64,000 bases of DNA, taken from contig JBBART010000009.1 of NCBI GenBank assembly GCA_040399685.1, positions 90,798-154,797 of the forward strand, written 5' to 3'. The notes under the pieces are model-generated. The model had not been told where the DNA came from, ran no database searches, and worked only from the letters and a program-made list of their open reading frames with translations. Below are positions 16,314 to 23,966 of this stretch, one piece after another (position 1 is the first letter of the stretch; each line of letters begins with the position of its first letter). Made by a program: the position numbers and the translations under genes. Source of the DNA: CAIQQQ01 sp040399685. Its GTDB lineage: Bacteria; Pseudomonadota; Alphaproteobacteria; Acetobacterales; Acetobacteraceae.

Positions 16314-17063
16314 ATGCAGTGGCGGCGCAGCCTGGCGGCGGGCTTCGGCCTGTTGGTGTTCTTTGCCTTCTGGGAAGCACTGCCGCGCCTCGGCTGGGTA
16401 AATCCCATTCTGATGCCGGCGCCGAGCGCCCTGCCCTCGGCCTTCCTGAAGGAATGGCGCAGCGGCATCTGGCTGGAATCCGTCGAAATGAGCCTGAGCC
16501 ACTATGTGGTCGGGCTCGGTGTCGGAATTGTCTTGGGCGTGGCGCTTGGGATTTTGGTTGGCATGTCCAACACCGCCGAGGCGCTGACCGGCTGGGTGGT
16601 GCGCCTGCTGCGGCCCATCCCGGGGCTGGCCTGGGTGCCGTTCGCCATCATCTGGTTTGGCGTCAACACCGAGGCAGCCGTCTTCATCATTGCCATCGGC
16701 GTGTTCTGGATCGTGTTCTTCGCGGCCAACGGGGCCGTGCGCGCGGTGGACCGCGACCTGATCGAGGTGGCGCAGGCGTTCGGCTTCACCTCGCCGTGGT
16801 CTCGGCTGACCAAGATCGTCTTCCCCGCGTCTCTGCCGGGCATTCTGGTGGGGGTGCGCACATCGCTGGGGCAGGCGTGGATGGCGGTGGTGGCGTCCGA
16901 GATCTTCGGCGTTCCGGGCGTCGGGCAACGCATGATGCAGGCCTCAAGCCTGCTGTCGACGGATCTGGTGGTTGTCTACATGCTGACCATGGCGGCCTTG
17001 TACGGCCTGTTCGACACAGGCTTCATGGCCACGCAACACTGGCTGCTGCGGTGGAAGCCATGA
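16314..17063 (+). CDS. ABC importer permease (SsuC/TauC-like)
   Basis: Inner membrane permease of 249 residues with about six transmembrane helices. The EAA-type cytoplasmic loop that contacts the ATPase reads EVAQAFGFTSPWSRLTKIVFPASLPGILVGVRTSLG, typical of the nitrate/sulfonate/taurine permease group. The ATG at 16314 follows the binding-protein stop with one base between, and its own stop overlaps the ATPase start (ATGA). The three genes form a complete importer operon. Confidence 0.9.
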   Translation: MQWRRSLAAGFGLLVFFAFWEALPRLGWVNPILMPAPSALPSAFLKEWRSGIWLESVEMSLSHYVVGLGVGIVLGVALGILVGMSNTAEALTGWVVRLLRPIPGLAWVPFAIIWFGVNTEAAVFIIAIGVFWIVFFAANGAVRAVDRDLIEVAQAFGFTSPWSRLTKIVFPASLPGILVGVRTSLGQAWMAVVASEIFGVPGVGQRMMQASSLLSTDLVVVYMLTMAALYGLFDTGFMATQHWLLRWKP

Positions 17064-17806
17064 TCAACATCGAAAACCTGTCCGTCGTCTTCGAGCGGGA
17101 CGGACAGCGCAATACCGTGCTCCAAAACCTCAACCTTGTGATCCCGGACGGGGAGTTCCTCGCCATTGTGGGGCCCTCGGGCGTGGGCAAGTCCACGTTG
17201 CTGCGCGTGCTGGCTGGCCTGGCGAAGCCGGGCACCGGGTCCGCGCACTTGCCAGCCCCCGCCCCAGGCCGCCAATCCGTGGCGCTGGTGTTTCAGGATG
17301 CGCGGCTGCTGCCCTGGCGGCGCGTGATTGCCAATGTGGCCTTTGGCCTCGAAAGACTCGGCCTGAAACGGGCGGACAGGCTTGCCAAGGCGCAGGCCAT
17401 GCTCGATCTCGTGGGACTGGGCGATCTGGCCACGCGGTGGCCGCATCAATTGTCAGGCGGCCAGCGCCAGCGCGTCGCCCTGGCCCGCGCCCTCGCGGTT
17501 GAGCCGGACATCCTGTTGATGGACGAGCCGTTCTCAGCGCTCGATGCCGTCAGCCGCGAAGGATTGCAGGACGAATTGGTCCGCATCTGGCAGACCACCG
17601 GCAAAACCATCCTGTTTGTGACGCATGATATCGCCGAAGCCGCCCATGTCGCCTCGCGCATCATCATGCTGGGCGGCACACCGGGCCGGGTTGTGGCCGA
17701 AAGGCTGGCCGGCGAACCGCATCCACGTCTGCGGCAGGGGCCGGATTCCGCCGAACTGACAGCGAAGCTCCGTGCGGATTTCTGGACCGAAGACTTTTCG
17801 ATCTGA
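17060..17806 (+). CDS. ABC importer ATP-binding protein (SsuB/TauB-like)
   Basis: A 248-residue ABC ATPase. Walker A GPSGVGKST, Q-loop VFQDARLLPW, signature LSGGQRQRVALARAL, Walker B ILLMDEPFSALD and switch VTHDIAEAAH are all intact. The start at 17060 overlaps the permease stop by 4 nt. It energises uptake of the ligand captured by the binding protein at 15296-16312. The short C-terminal extension lacks an added regulatory domain. Confidence 0.93.
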   Translation: MINIENLSVVFERDGQRNTVLQNLNLVIPDGEFLAIVGPSGVGKSTLLRVLAGLAKPGTGSAHLPAPAPGRQSVALVFQDARLLPWRRVIANVAFGLERLGLKRADRLAKAQAMLDLVGLGDLATRWPHQLSGGQRQRVALARALAVEPDILLMDEPFSALDAVSREGLQDELVRIWQTTGKTILFVTHDIAEAAHVASRIIMLGGTPGRVVAERLAGEPHPRLRQGPDSAELTAKLRADFWTEDFSI

Positions 17807-17875
17807 GACAAACACCACGCACAGCGGAGAGCGGGGTGGCTACCTCCGTCAGCAGCCGTCCCGCTCCCAAGCGTG

Positions 17876-18970
17876 TTACAGCCGGGCCAAGCCGGCACGC
17901 AGATACGGCCCCGGAATATCCAGCGGCGCGCCCAACGCCAGGGCGGCCCGCAGCGGCCAGATCGGATCCGCCAGGATGGCGCGGGCGATGAACACCAGAT
18001 CGGCGCGCTCGTTGCCCAGGATTTCCTCGGCGTGCTCCGGCGTGGTGATCAGCCCGACAGCCCCGGTGGCGATACCCACTTCGCGGCGCACCGCTTCGGC
18101 GAACGGCACCTGATAGCCCGGATGCAAGGATGGAATCACCGGACCGGCCGCCAGAATGCCGCCCGACGAACAGTCGATCAGATCGACCTTGCCGGTGGCC
18201 TTGAGCAGATGGCACAGCGCCACCGTGTCTTCGATGGTGATGCCGCCGGCCATCCAGTCCACCGACGAGACGCGCACGAACAGCGGCAGATCGTCCGGCC
18301 ATTCCTCACGAATGGCGTCGATCGTCTCCAGCAGCGCCCGGGCGCGGCCGGCGAGATCGCCGCCATATTCGTCGTTGCGGGTGTTCGACAATGGCGAAAG
18401 GAAGCTGTGCAGCAGATAGCCATGCGCCGCATGGACCTCGATCACCTTGAAGCCGGCATCGCGGGCCATCGCCGCAGTGGCACGGAACTGCGCGACCACC
18501 GTGGCGATATCGGCCACCGACATCACGTGCGGCACGGTGGCAGCCTCGCTGAACGGCAGCGCGCTCGGCCCCCATGGCTCCCAGCCGCCTTCGGAGATCG
18601 GGATGGGGGAGCCACTTTTCTCCCACGGACGGTTGGAACTGGCCTTGCGGCCGGCATGGGCGATCTGCAGGCCTGGCACGGCGCCGCCCATCGTGATGAC
18701 GGCGGCCAGGCGGGTGAGATGGGCCTTCTGCTCCTCGGTGTTCAGCTCAAGGCAGCCCGGCGTGATGCGACCAAGCGCCGACACATGGGTGGCCTCGGTG
18801 AACACCATGCCGGCGCCGCCGACGGCCCGCGCTCCGAGATGCTGGACGTGCCAATCCGTGCCGAGACCGTCGACCGCGCTGTATTGACACATCGGCGCCA
18901 CGGCAATCCGGTTGCGGGCCGTGACCGAGCGGAATGTGATAGGCTGGAATAATTTCGGAATGCGGGACAT
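17876..18970 (-). CDS. Old Yellow Enzyme family NADH:flavin oxidoreductase (YqjM type)
   Basis: A 364-residue FMN-dependent ene-reductase. LFQPITFRSVTARNRIAVAPMCQYSAVDG is the YqjM-class N-terminus, LQIAHAGRKASS carries the active-site HxGR, and HAAHGYLLHSFLSPLSNTRNDEYGG is the family signature. It reduces activated C=C bonds of unsaturated aldehydes, ketones or nitro compounds. The real start is the ATG at 18970; the frame runs 57 codons upstream without similarity. It converges on the importer ATPase gene and has no obvious operon partner. Confidence 0.9.
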   Translation of the reverse strand: MSRIPKLFQPITFRSVTARNRIAVAPMCQYSAVDGLGTDWHVQHLGARAVGGAGMVFTEATHVSALGRITPGCLELNTEEQKAHLTRLAAVITMGGAVPGLQIAHAGRKASSNRPWEKSGSPIPISEGGWEPWGPSALPFSEAATVPHVMSVADIATVVAQFRATAAMARDAGFKVIEVHAAHGYLLHSFLSPLSNTRNDEYGGDLAGRARALLETIDAIREEWPDDLPLFVRVSSVDWMAGGITIEDTVALCHLLKATGKVDLIDCSSGGILAAGPVIPSLHPGYQVPFAEAVRREVGIATGAVGLITTPEHAEEILGNERADLVFIARAILADPIWPLRAALALGAPLDIPGPYLRAGLARL

Positions 18971-19161
18971 GAATAGCCTTGTGTAAGATGTCGCGCCGTA
19001 ATTTGACGCGAATGCGCCCAAATGCCTAGCCTCCGCCCCATAAGTGCCGGAAATGGAATGAAGTATGCGCCTGCTCGGAACGATCGCCACTGTCAAAGGC
19101 GAAGGATTTAATGATGGCATCACTGGGCTGATCGCTGCCAATACCGGGCTTGACGCCTGAA

Positions 19162-20010
19162 ATGAACATCCTGTCGATCCAATCCTGGGTGTCCTACGGC
19201 CATGTCGGCAACGCCAGCGCCGTGTTTCCGCTGCAACGGCTGGGGGCCGAGGTCTGGGCGGTCAACACCGTGCAGTTCTCCAATCACACCGGCTATGGCG
19301 ACTGGACCGGACAGGTGTTCTCCGGCGCCACCGTCTCCGCCCTGATCGACGGCATCGCGGCACGCGGCGTGCTGCCGCGCTGTGATGCCGTTCTGTCCGG
19401 CTACATGGGCGACGCCGCGATCGGCACCGCGATCGTGGAAGCCGTGGCGCGGGTGAAGGCGGCCAACCCCAACGCGCTGTATTGCTGCGACCCGGTGCTG
19501 GGCGATGACGGCACTGGGCTTTACGTCCGCCCCGGCATCGACGCCTTCATGCGCGATCACGCCCTGCGCGTGGCCGACATCGCCACCCCCAACCGGTTCG
19601 AATTGCAGCATTTGACCGGCATGCCCACCACCACCTTGGCCGAGACGAAGGCGGCCGTGCTGCGGCTTCAGGCGCTCGGGCCGCGCATCGTGCTGGTGAC
19701 CAGCCTGCGCACCGATGACACGCCCGACGATATGATCGACATGCTGGCAGCCGACGGTGACGCATTCCATCTGCTGCGCACGCCGATGCTGAATGTCACC
19801 GTCAACGGCGCCGGCGATGCCATCACCGCGCTGTTTTTGTTCCACTGCCTGAATTCGGGCAGCGCCGCCCTGGCCCTGTCAGCCGCCGGCAGTTCGGTGT
19901 GGGGCCTGCTGCGCCGCACCGCCGAAGCCGGATCGCGGGAAATCCTGACCGTGGCGGCGCAGGACGAATTCGTCATGCCGAGCCGGAACTTCGCCACGAT
20001 TGCTTGTTAA
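19162..20010 (+). CDS. pdxY: Pyridoxal kinase
   Basis: Ribokinase-fold kinase of 282 residues that phosphorylates pyridoxal in B6 salvage. MNILSIQSWVSYGHVGNASAVFPLQRLG and QFSNHTGYGDWTG are PdxY hallmarks, DPVLGDDGTGLYV lies in the substrate lid region, and NGAGDAITALF contains the anion hole and catalytic Asp. The ATG at 19162 matches family length; a TTG at 19150 is possible. It is divergent from the Old Yellow Enzyme gene and followed by a paired-hairpin repeat. Confidence 0.92.
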   Translation: MNILSIQSWVSYGHVGNASAVFPLQRLGAEVWAVNTVQFSNHTGYGDWTGQVFSGATVSALIDGIAARGVLPRCDAVLSGYMGDAAIGTAIVEAVARVKAANPNALYCCDPVLGDDGTGLYVRPGIDAFMRDHALRVADIATPNRFELQHLTGMPTTTLAETKAAVLRLQALGPRIVLVTSLRTDDTPDDMIDMLAADGDAFHLLRTPMLNVTVNGAGDAITALFLFHCLNSGSAALALSAAGSSVWGLLRRTAEAGSREILTVAAQDEFVMPSRNFATIAC

Positions 20011-20038
20011 ACATGTGGAACTTATGCGGGAGAAAGGC

Positions 20039-20153
20039 CTTCTTTTTCTGAAGAAAAAGAAGCAAAAAGACTTTCATCCATGATCCGTGTCACGTCTCCC
20101 GCGCGATACGCGTTCAATGGGTAAAGTTTTTTGGTTCTTTTTTCAAAAAAGAA
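20039..20153 (+). repeat. Paired-hairpin intergenic repeat, copy C
   Basis: Third copy. The hairpin at 20039-20062 is identical over 24 nt to copy B. It is followed by GCAAAAAGACTTTCATCCAT, about 55 unrelated nt, and AAAGTTTTTTGG with the second hairpin at 20133-20153 (TTCTTTTTT, C, AAAAAAGAA). It lies between pdxY and the exporter gene, 29 nt after the pdxY stop. Confidence 0.85.
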
Positions 20154-20214
20154 TAAACCCTGCCGCTGTTGAATATTTCAACTTTGAATTTGCAGCAACA
20201 ATTTGGGTCACTTC

Positions 20215-21969
20215 ATGCGCTTTCTGAAGGTTTATGGTCGCGTTATGTTCATGCTGGGACGCGACCTGCGGGTTGCTGCCTGGCTGAGTGGCGCCAACAT
20301 CCTGGTCGCGCTGATGCAGTTCCTCGATCCGCTGTTGTTCGGCCGTGTGATCGAGATGATTTCCAAAGCCGACACCCTGCCCGAAGGCGCTTTGTGGAGC
20401 CAGGCCGCCGGGCTTCTCGGCGTGTGGGCGGCCCTAGGCGCCACCGCCATCGGCGCCAACATCTTCGTGGCCCTTCATGCGGAGCGACTGGCCCATCGCA
20501 ACCGCCTGAAATCCATGCACCAGTTCTTCGCCCATGTGCTCAGCCTGCCGCCGTCGTTTCACGGCGAGGCGCAGTCCGGGCGGTTGATGAAGGTGATGCT
20601 GTCCGGCGCCGACGGTATGTTCGGCATCTGGCTCACCTTTTTCCGCGAGGCGTTGGCCATTTTCGTCTCGCTGCTGGTGCTGCTGCCGCTGACGATGTTC
20701 ATCAACTGGCGCCTGTCGATCGCACTTGTGGTGCTGGTGGTGTTGTTCTGCGTGGTGACGTTCTTCGTCATAGGCCGCACGGAAGCGGGCCAACTTCGCG
20801 CCCAGGGCTTCCAGGGCCGGCTGGTGGGCACGGCACAGGATGCGCTGTCGAACGTGGTTGTGGTGCAGAGCTTCTCGCGGCTGAAGGCGGAGATGGTGCT
20901 GTTTGACGACATCATCAAACAGGTGATCTCCAACCAGTTTCCAGTGCTGAACTGGTGGGCTGTGGTCAATGTCATGACTCGTGGCTCCAGCACCATCGCT
21001 GTCATCAGCATCGTAGCGCTTGGCACCTGGTTGCATGCGCATAACCAGGCCAGCGTGGGTGAGGTGGTGAGCTTCATGGGTCTGGCCACCATGCTGATCG
21101 GCCGGCTGGATGGTGCGATGGGCTTCGCGTCACGGCTGTTCTTCGAGGCGCCCAACATCCGCGAATATTTCTCCGTGCTGGACACCGCCAGCACCGTGCC
21201 CGAGCGGGAGGACGCAATGGATCTGCCGCGCGGTCCTGGCGAGGTGCGCTTCGAGAGCATAAAATTCGGCTATCCGCGCGCGCCGGTGATCCTCAACGGG
21301 GTCGATTTCGTGGCCGCCCCCGGCAGCACCGTGGCCCTGGTGGGCCAGACCGGGGCCGGAAAATCCACCGTTATGGCCCTGTTGCAACGGCTGTGGGACC
21401 CCGACGAAGGCCGCATCCTGATCGATGGGCACGATATTCGCGGCATCACCATCGACAGCCTGCGCCATTCCATCGGTGTGGTGTTTCAGGACAGCATGCT
21501 GCTGAACCGCTCGATCCGCGACAACCTTCTGGTTGGCCGGCCGGATGCCAGTGAGGCCGATATCGAACGCGCCTGCCGGCTGGCGGAAGCGCATGATTTC
21601 ATCCTGCGCCAGCCGCAGGGCTACGAGACGATGGTCGGCGAGCGCGGCACCACCCTGTCCGGCGGCCAGCGCCAGCGTCTGGCGATTGCGCGCGCATTGC
21701 TGAAAGACCCGCCGATCCTGATTCTGGACGAGGCCACCAGCGCCCTGGACGCCGCCACCGAGGCCCGTGTCAGCCGTGCCCTGAAGGCGCTGATGCGAGG
21801 ACGCACCACGTTCATCATCGCTCACCGCCTGTCGACGGTGCGTGACGCCGATGAGATCCTGGTGTTCGAAAACGGCGAGATCGTCGAGCGCGGCAGTTTC
21901 GAGGGACTTCTCATGCGCAAGGGAATATTCGCCGATCTGGTGGCGACTCAATTGGAGCACGCCGCCTAA
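20215..21969 (+). CDS. NdvA/ChvA-like ABC exporter (glucan exporter family)
   Basis: A 584-residue fused half-transporter. Residues 1-310 hold six transmembrane helices; from about 335 an ABC domain has GQTGAGKST, VFQDSMLLNRSI, LSGGQRQRLAIARALL, ILILDEATSALD and IAHRLSTVRDAD. The order MRFLKVYGRV...ISKADTL and the text around FPVLNWWAVVNVMTRGSSTI resemble rhizobial NdvA/ChvA, which export cyclic beta-1,2-glucan to the periplasm. No glucan synthase (NdvB) is in the window, so the cargo is unproven. ATG at 20215 chosen; TTG at 20203 also possible. Confidence 0.85.
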   Translation: MRFLKVYGRVMFMLGRDLRVAAWLSGANILVALMQFLDPLLFGRVIEMISKADTLPEGALWSQAAGLLGVWAALGATAIGANIFVALHAERLAHRNRLKSMHQFFAHVLSLPPSFHGEAQSGRLMKVMLSGADGMFGIWLTFFREALAIFVSLLVLLPLTMFINWRLSIALVVLVVLFCVVTFFVIGRTEAGQLRAQGFQGRLVGTAQDALSNVVVVQSFSRLKAEMVLFDDIIKQVISNQFPVLNWWAVVNVMTRGSSTIAVISIVALGTWLHAHNQASVGEVVSFMGLATMLIGRLDGAMGFASRLFFEAPNIREYFSVLDTASTVPEREDAMDLPRGPGEVRFESIKFGYPRAPVILNGVDFVAAPGSTVALVGQTGAGKSTVMALLQRLWDPDEGRILIDGHDIRGITIDSLRHSIGVVFQDSMLLNRSIRDNLLVGRPDASEADIERACRLAEAHDFILRQPQGYETMVGERGTTLSGGQRQRLAIARALLKDPPILILDEATSALDAATEARVSRALKALMRGRTTFIIAHRLSTVRDADEILVFENGEIVERGSFEGLLMRKGIFADLVATQLEHAA

Positions 21970-22125
21970 ATCCTATGCAGCGTCTTGGTTTTTCACAATA
22001 TGTTGTACCGCACGGCTGTTTCTTGCGTCGATGCTTCCATAAGGCGCAGTCTTGGGGCCCAACCAAGAAGCGGCGTGCCCAGGCCCCAGCCACGGCAATG
22101 ATCGCTCGCACCGGAGATCCAAGCC

Positions 22126-22560
22126 ATGACGATAGCTGCCATCCTCAAGCTCAAGGGCTCTGACGTCACATCCGTCAGCCCGCACGCGACGATTGCCGAA
22201 GTGGCGCACATGCTCGCCACCCGGCGGATCGGCGCCGTGGTGGTGTGCAACGAGCGCGGCGACCTGATGGGCATCCTGAGTGAGCGGGACATCGTGCGGC
22301 TGCTGGCTGCCCAAGGCGCCAGCACGCTGGACCAGCATGCCGAACATCTCATGACCCGCCACGTCACCACCGCCACCCCGCGCACCACCGTGACCGAGGC
22401 CACCGTGATGATGACCTGCGGCCGGTTCCGCCACCTGCCGGTGATGGAACAGGGGCGTCTGGTGGGCCTGGTGAGCATTGGCGACGTGGTGAAGGCACGA
22501 ATGATCCAGCAGGAGAGCGAAGTCGACAGCCTGAAGGCCTACGTATCCGGCGCGTCCTGA
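22126..22560 (+). CDS. CBS-domain protein
   Basis: A 144-residue protein made of two CBS motifs (about 5-65 and 75-135), for example ATIAEVAHMLATRRIGAVVV with GDLMGILSERDIVR, and TTVTEATVMMTCGRFRHLPV with GRLVGLVSIGDVVK. Paired CBS motifs form a Bateman module that binds adenine nucleotides and usually regulates a partner. No catalytic domain is attached, and the partner is not evident from the neighbours. A terminator follows. Confidence 0.9.
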   Translation: MTIAAILKLKGSDVTSVSPHATIAEVAHMLATRRIGAVVVCNERGDLMGILSERDIVRLLAAQGASTLDQHAEHLMTRHVTTATPRTTVTEATVMMTCGRFRHLPVMEQGRLVGLVSIGDVVKARMIQQESEVDSLKAYVSGAS

Positions 22561-22585
22561 CGCTGCTTCATCATAGTGCACAATG

Positions 22586-22619
22586 AAACGAGGCCAGAAC
22601 CGTTGTTCTGGCCTCGTTT
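22586..22619. terminator. Bidirectional intrinsic terminator
   Basis: Perfect 15-bp stem AAACGAGGCCAGAAC (22586-22600) with its complement at 22605-22619, loop CGTT, ending in TTTT on the plus strand and with A-rich sequence on the other side. It separates the convergent CBS gene and the hypothetical gene at 22645 and can serve both. Confidence 0.88.
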
Positions 22620-22644
22620 TCCAGGCTGATCGCGTTGGCGGGTT

Positions 22645-23130
22645 TCAGGCGCGCAGGAAACCCGCGCCGTCCAGCATGTTCCATCGCGGCCCGGCGTTGA
22701 GCGTCTCAAGCCCGCGCGTGGTGACGGACATCAACACGCCGCCATCATAGAGTGGCACGAGGTCTTCGATACAGCCGGTCTGCTCCAGATGGCGCAATGC
22801 CTCGGTCACGCGCACCGGGTCGGACTCAAGCCCTGCCCGGTACAGGGCGGCACAGAGATCGGCCTGCCGTCGCTTGCTGCGCACAGCCATTGTCGCCAGC
22901 GCCGCCAGCAACTGGTCGGCAAAATGCGCCTGTGGGATCTCGCATCGATTGGAGGTGTCATCCGAAGCGGTTTCGGGCAGGACTGATGCCAAACCCAGGT
23001 GAGGTGCATAATCCATCAGCCTGGCCGTCAGCCCGGCGGTGGAAGCGTCGATTTGCATGACGTCGTTTGGCAAGGCGGCACCCTCCTGTTGCAAGCGAGA
23101 CCACCGGTTCATCGTGGGATTTTTTCCCAT
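22645..23130 (-). CDS. Hypothetical protein with winged-helix-like C-terminus
   Basis: About 161 residues from ATG 23130; the frame extends to 23214 and another ATG lies at 23112, with no ribosome site deciding. The C-terminal half (FADQLLAALATMAVRSKRRQADLCAALYRAGLESDPVRVTEALRHLEQTGCIEDLVPLYDGGVLMSVTTRG) reads as helices followed by a two-stranded wing, compatible with a small DNA-binding or adaptor protein. I do not recognise the family. It lies downstream of the FixL/FixJ-like pair on the same strand and may be part of that regulatory unit. Confidence 0.6.
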   Translation of the reverse strand: MGKNPTMNRWSRLQQEGAALPNDVMQIDASTAGLTARLMDYAPHLGLASVLPETASDDTSNRCEIPQAHFADQLLAALATMAVRSKRRQADLCAALYRAGLESDPVRVTEALRHLEQTGCIEDLVPLYDGGVLMSVTTRGLETLNAGPRWNMLDGAGFLRA

Positions 23131-23309
23131 CAACAGATGTTCATGCTTTGACACGTCAGCGGAGTGTTGCCGGGAAAGGCCGGTGTCGCCTCCGCATGAA
23201 TTCATTGCGACCATGTCATTAAGACGGCAGCAACGAACAAGGCCAAGTCAGGTATGTTACTTACTTTTTGAGTATTTTTGTTACTTTTACCAGCGCATGC
23301 TACAACCCG

Positions 23310-23966
23310 TCAGCCTGCACCGAAGCCGGCTGCAATTGCGATGCGCACGGCCTCCGCCAGGCTGCGGCATCCAAGCTTCTCCATCAAGTTCGCCCTGTGG
23401 ATTTCCACAGTGCGCGGGCTGATGCCAAGATCGTGCGCGATCACCTTGTTGGGCCGGCCGTCCACCAATCGCCCCAGCACGTCCCGCTCACGCGGCGTCA
23501 GCCCTGCGATCCGGCTACGGGCCGCCTCGGCGGTGGCCGTGCTCTGGCGCGCATCGGCGGTGCGAAGCAGCGCCTGGCGAACCGCACGCAGGATGTCCTC
23601 CTCTGAATACGGCTTCTCGATGAAGTCCAGCGCACCAGCCTTCATTGCGCGCACCGCCAGCCCCACATCGGCGTGGCCGGTCACGATCACCACCGGCAAT
23701 CCGCAGCCGCGCCGTGTCAGTTCCACCTGCAGGTCCAGCTCATCCATGCCGGGCATACGGATATCGATGACCAGGCAGCCAGGTCTCAGCTTGGGCAGTG
23801 CATCGAGGACGGCTTCGGCCGAGCCATAGGCTTCGGCGTTAAAGCCAAACGAGACCAGCAGCAGGGCCAGGGAACGGCGCACCGCTTCGTCGTCATCCAC
23901 CACATGCACCACCATACCGGCCGGGATGATTTCAGGGACTGCCTCAAGATCTGGCATAATGGTCAT
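23310..23966 (-). CDS. FixJ-like response regulator
   Basis: A 218-residue regulator: receiver domain at about 18-135 (VVHVVDDDEAVRRSL; phospho-acceptor Asp in CLVIDIRMPGM; VIVTGHADVGLAVRAMKAGALDFIEKP with the conserved Thr and Lys) and a LuxR-type helix-turn-helix at about 150-210 (LTPRERDVLGRLVDGRPNKVIAHDLGISPRTVEIHRANLMEKL). Its ATG overlaps the kinase stop by 4 nt, so the two are coupled. The GHADVG and DFIEKP segments are characteristic of FixJ. Target genes are unknown; no nitrogen-fixation genes are nearby. Confidence 0.93.
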   Translation of the reverse strand: MTIMPDLEAVPEIIPAGMVVHVVDDDEAVRRSLALLLVSFGFNAEAYGSAEAVLDALPKLRPGCLVIDIRMPGMDELDLQVELTRRGCGLPVVIVTGHADVGLAVRAMKAGALDFIEKPYSEEDILRAVRQALLRTADARQSTATAEAARSRIAGLTPRERDVLGRLVDGRPNKVIAHDLGISPRTVEIHRANLMEKLGCRSLAEAVRIAIAAGFGAG

